Assembly: GCF_003121625.1 (NCBI RefSeq)
Contig: NZ_QDDJ01000005.1
Coordinates: 186,001 to 250,000, forward strand
DNA from: Ornithinimicrobium cavernae
GTDB lineage: Bacteria; Actinomycetota; Actinomycetes; Actinomycetales; Dermatophilaceae
Length of the DNA: 64,000 nt
Reading direction: 5' to 3'
Below, one piece after another: positions 62,631 to 64,000 of the stretch; position 1 is the stretch's first letter; each line of letters begins with the position of its first letter. Below the pieces are notes generated by a model. The model was not told the origin of the DNA. It did no database searches and saw nothing but the letters and a program-made list of their open reading frames with translations. Position numbers and translations under genes: made by a program.

Positions 62631-63608
62631 ATGCGCAACAGGATCATCGCCGGAATCGGTGCAGTGACGCTCACGATCACCCTGGCCGCCTGCGGAGGCG
62701 ACGGCGGCGGCGGTGAGGCGGGGGAGTACCCCTCGGACGAGCTGGACTGGACGATCGCCTTCGGCCCCGGAGGCGGCAACGACATCATGGCCCGCACGAT
62801 GGTGGACATCATCAACCAGTACGAGCTCTATCCGGAGGACATCCGGCTGGAGAACCGCGAGGGTGGCAGCGGCGCCACGGGGTGGGGCTATCTGCTCAAC
62901 CAGCGCGGCAGCGGCTACGGCATCTCCACCACCTCCGGCTCGTTCATCACCACGCCGCTCCAGGCCGACACCGGCTGGACCTATGAGGACTTCACGCCGG
63001 TCGGCCTGTTCGCGACCGACGACGCGCTGTTCGTGGTGCCGGGCAGCAGCGACATCAAGACCTGGGAGGACTGGGTCGAGTTCGCCTCCGGCGAGGAGAG
63101 CGTGGTGGTCGGCGGCATCGGCACGATCAATGTCGACTTCATCATCCACGAACTGCTGGCCGAGGCCGCCGGCTACGAGATCGAGTACGTCCCCTTCAAC
63201 GAGGAGGGGCAGCTCCAGACGGCACTGCTGTCGGGCTCCCTGGACGGGATGGTGTCCAACACGGGCTCGATCCTCGGACAGATCGAGGCCAAGGAGGTCA
63301 CGCCGCTGCTGTTCACCGGTGCCGAGGCGCTCCCTGCGCTCCCCGACGTGCCGACCGGTGTGGACAAGGGCATCGAGAACCTGCCCGCGATGCCACGCGG
63401 CATGATCCTGCCCCCGGACGCTCCGCAGGAGGCCCAGGACTGGTGGATCAAGACCATGAAGGAGGTCGTCGAGACACCGGAGTGGCAGGAGTACATCGAG
63501 TCCAACTACCTCACCGAGAAGATCCTCTGGGGCGACGAGTTCTATGAGTCCCTCGGGACGACGGTCAACGACTTCACCGAGATCCTGACCGAGGCCGGGG
63601 CACTGTGA
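62631..63608 (+). CDS. tctC: Tripartite tricarboxylate transporter substrate-binding lipoprotein (TctC)
   Basis: This 325-residue Bug-family protein has a lipobox at ITLAACGG, then the canonical start of mature TctC: LDWTIAFGPGGGNDIMARTM and the loop ENREGGSGATGWGYL. TctC binds citrate-like or other carboxylic acids and passes them to TctA/TctB. AGGAGA about 8 nt upstream supports the ATG. Two Asp/Glu residues in SFITTPLQAD contribute to the family ligand pocket. Its stop overlaps the tctB start. Confidence 0.9.
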   Translation: MRNRIIAGIGAVTLTITLAACGGDGGGGEAGEYPSDELDWTIAFGPGGGNDIMARTMVDIINQYELYPEDIRLENREGGSGATGWGYLLNQRGSGYGISTTSGSFITTPLQADTGWTYEDFTPVGLFATDDALFVVPGSSDIKTWEDWVEFASGEESVVVGGIGTINVDFIIHELLAEAAGYEIEYVPFNEEGQLQTALLSGSLDGMVSNTGSILGQIEAKEVTPLLFTGAEALPALPDVPTGVDKGIENLPAMPRGMILPPDAPQEAQDWWIKTMKEVVETPEWQEYIESNYLTEKILWGDEFYESLGTTVNDFTEILTEAGAL

Positions 63609-64000
63609 CGCCGATGGCCTCCGTCGATCACCGCCCAGAGGTGGCCCCTCCGGAGGAGCCGTCGCCGCCGACCGCCAACCGGCACGGGTGGTCGGCCAAG
63701 CTGGTCTTCTTCGTGGTCCTGCTCGTCGTCATGGCCGCCTACACACAGCTGGCCTTCCAGATGGACTGGGTGACCAAGGCTGGTCGGATCGGCCCGGGGT
63801 ACTTCCCCCGCATCATCGGGGTCGCCGCCACCCTGTTGGCCGCGTTCGGGGCGTGGCACAGCTGGCGCCACCCCGGTGACGAGTCCGACGTCGTCGAGGA
63901 GGAGATGGGTGAGGGTGACCTCGGCAGACACCCCATGGCGATGCTCGTCATGGTGCTCGCCTCGCTCGTCCTGCTGGTCACCCTGCTCTCGCTCGGCGCC
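63605..64000 (+). CDS. tctB: Tripartite tricarboxylate transporter small membrane subunit (TctB), cut by window end
   Basis: About 132 codons are visible. A hydrophilic N-terminus (PEEPSPPTANRHG) leads into a transmembrane helix (KLVFFVVLLVVMAAYTQLAF), then GRIGPGYFPRIIGVAATLLAAF, the TctB signature, and another helix (LVMVLASLVLLVTLLSLGA) at the edge. A GTG overlapping the tctC stop is the likely start, an ATG at 63614 the alternative. tctA should follow beyond the window. Confidence 0.85.
   Translation, partial: MTPMASVDHRPEVAPPEEPSPPTANRHGWSAKLVFFVVLLVVMAAYTQLAFQMDWVTKAGRIGPGYFPRIIGVAATLLAAFGAWHSWRHPGDESDVVEEEMGEGDLGRHPMAMLVMVLASLVLLVTLLSLGA

Overview
The window comes from a high-GC actinobacterium. 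Third codon positions are almost always G or C, GTG starts are common, and genes are packed with ATGA/GTGA stop-start overlaps. LexA sits beside a LysM protein as in other Actinomycetota, and comEA-comEC follows a degV-family gene. Overall style (AIM24, CueP, GH65 with a phosphoglucomutase partner, a RecQ helicase with a phosphoribosyltransferase tail) suggests Micrococcales, perhaps the Intrasporangiaceae/Ornithinimicrobium side, but that placement is inference. No tRNA, rRNA, CRISPR array, insertion sequence or prophage was seen, and no gene-free stretch exceeds 300 bases.

Layout. 0-5.4 kb: degV fragment (divergent), comEA-comEC DNA uptake genes, sirtuin. 5.4-13.3 kb: LysR regulator with a divergent diaminopropionate ammonia-lyase-like gene followed by a 36-codon remnant of an M20 peptidase, then VOC protein, proline-rich protein, AIM24, class V aminotransferase, patatin and a LuxR-type regulator. 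13.3-24.9 kb: PRC-barrel protein, lexA with a divergent LysM cell-division suppressor and well-placed SOS boxes, GH65 phosphorylase plus HAD mutase, RecQ-PRTase helicase, amidohydrolase with mismatch uracil glycosylase. 24.9-36.3 kb: an IclR regulator and a degenerate acetyl-CoA-synthetase homolog diverge from a six-component branched-chain-type ABC operon that also carries an intact acyl-CoA ligase and a PaaK-like protein. 36.5-37.0 kb: CueP copper lipoprotein.

37.1-49.3 kb is a catabolic island. A peptide-type ABC transporter with an amidase (leftward) diverges from a second amidase, a FadR-type GntR regulator and a long arylsulfatase (rightward). A formylglycine-generating enzyme converges on the sulfatase. 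A TGGT-N3-ACCA operator lies between the two arms. 49.3-55.8 kb holds a 1468-residue secreted subtilase, a PPOX-fold protein and an RclA-like flavoprotein. 55.8-64 kb is a second acid-catabolism island: enolase-superfamily enzyme, IclR, MFS transporter, second IclR, CaiB-type CoA-transferase, crotonase, thioesterase and a tripartite tricarboxylate transporter cut by the window edge.

Two general patterns stand out. At ten genes a TANNNT hexamer lies exactly 7 nt before the start codon, the geometry of leaderless transcription, and this fixes several start sites. Three regulator genes (27.8, 43.7 and 57.8 kb) each sit beside inverted repeats placed on or near divergent promoter elements, so each neighbouring catabolic operon has a candidate operator.
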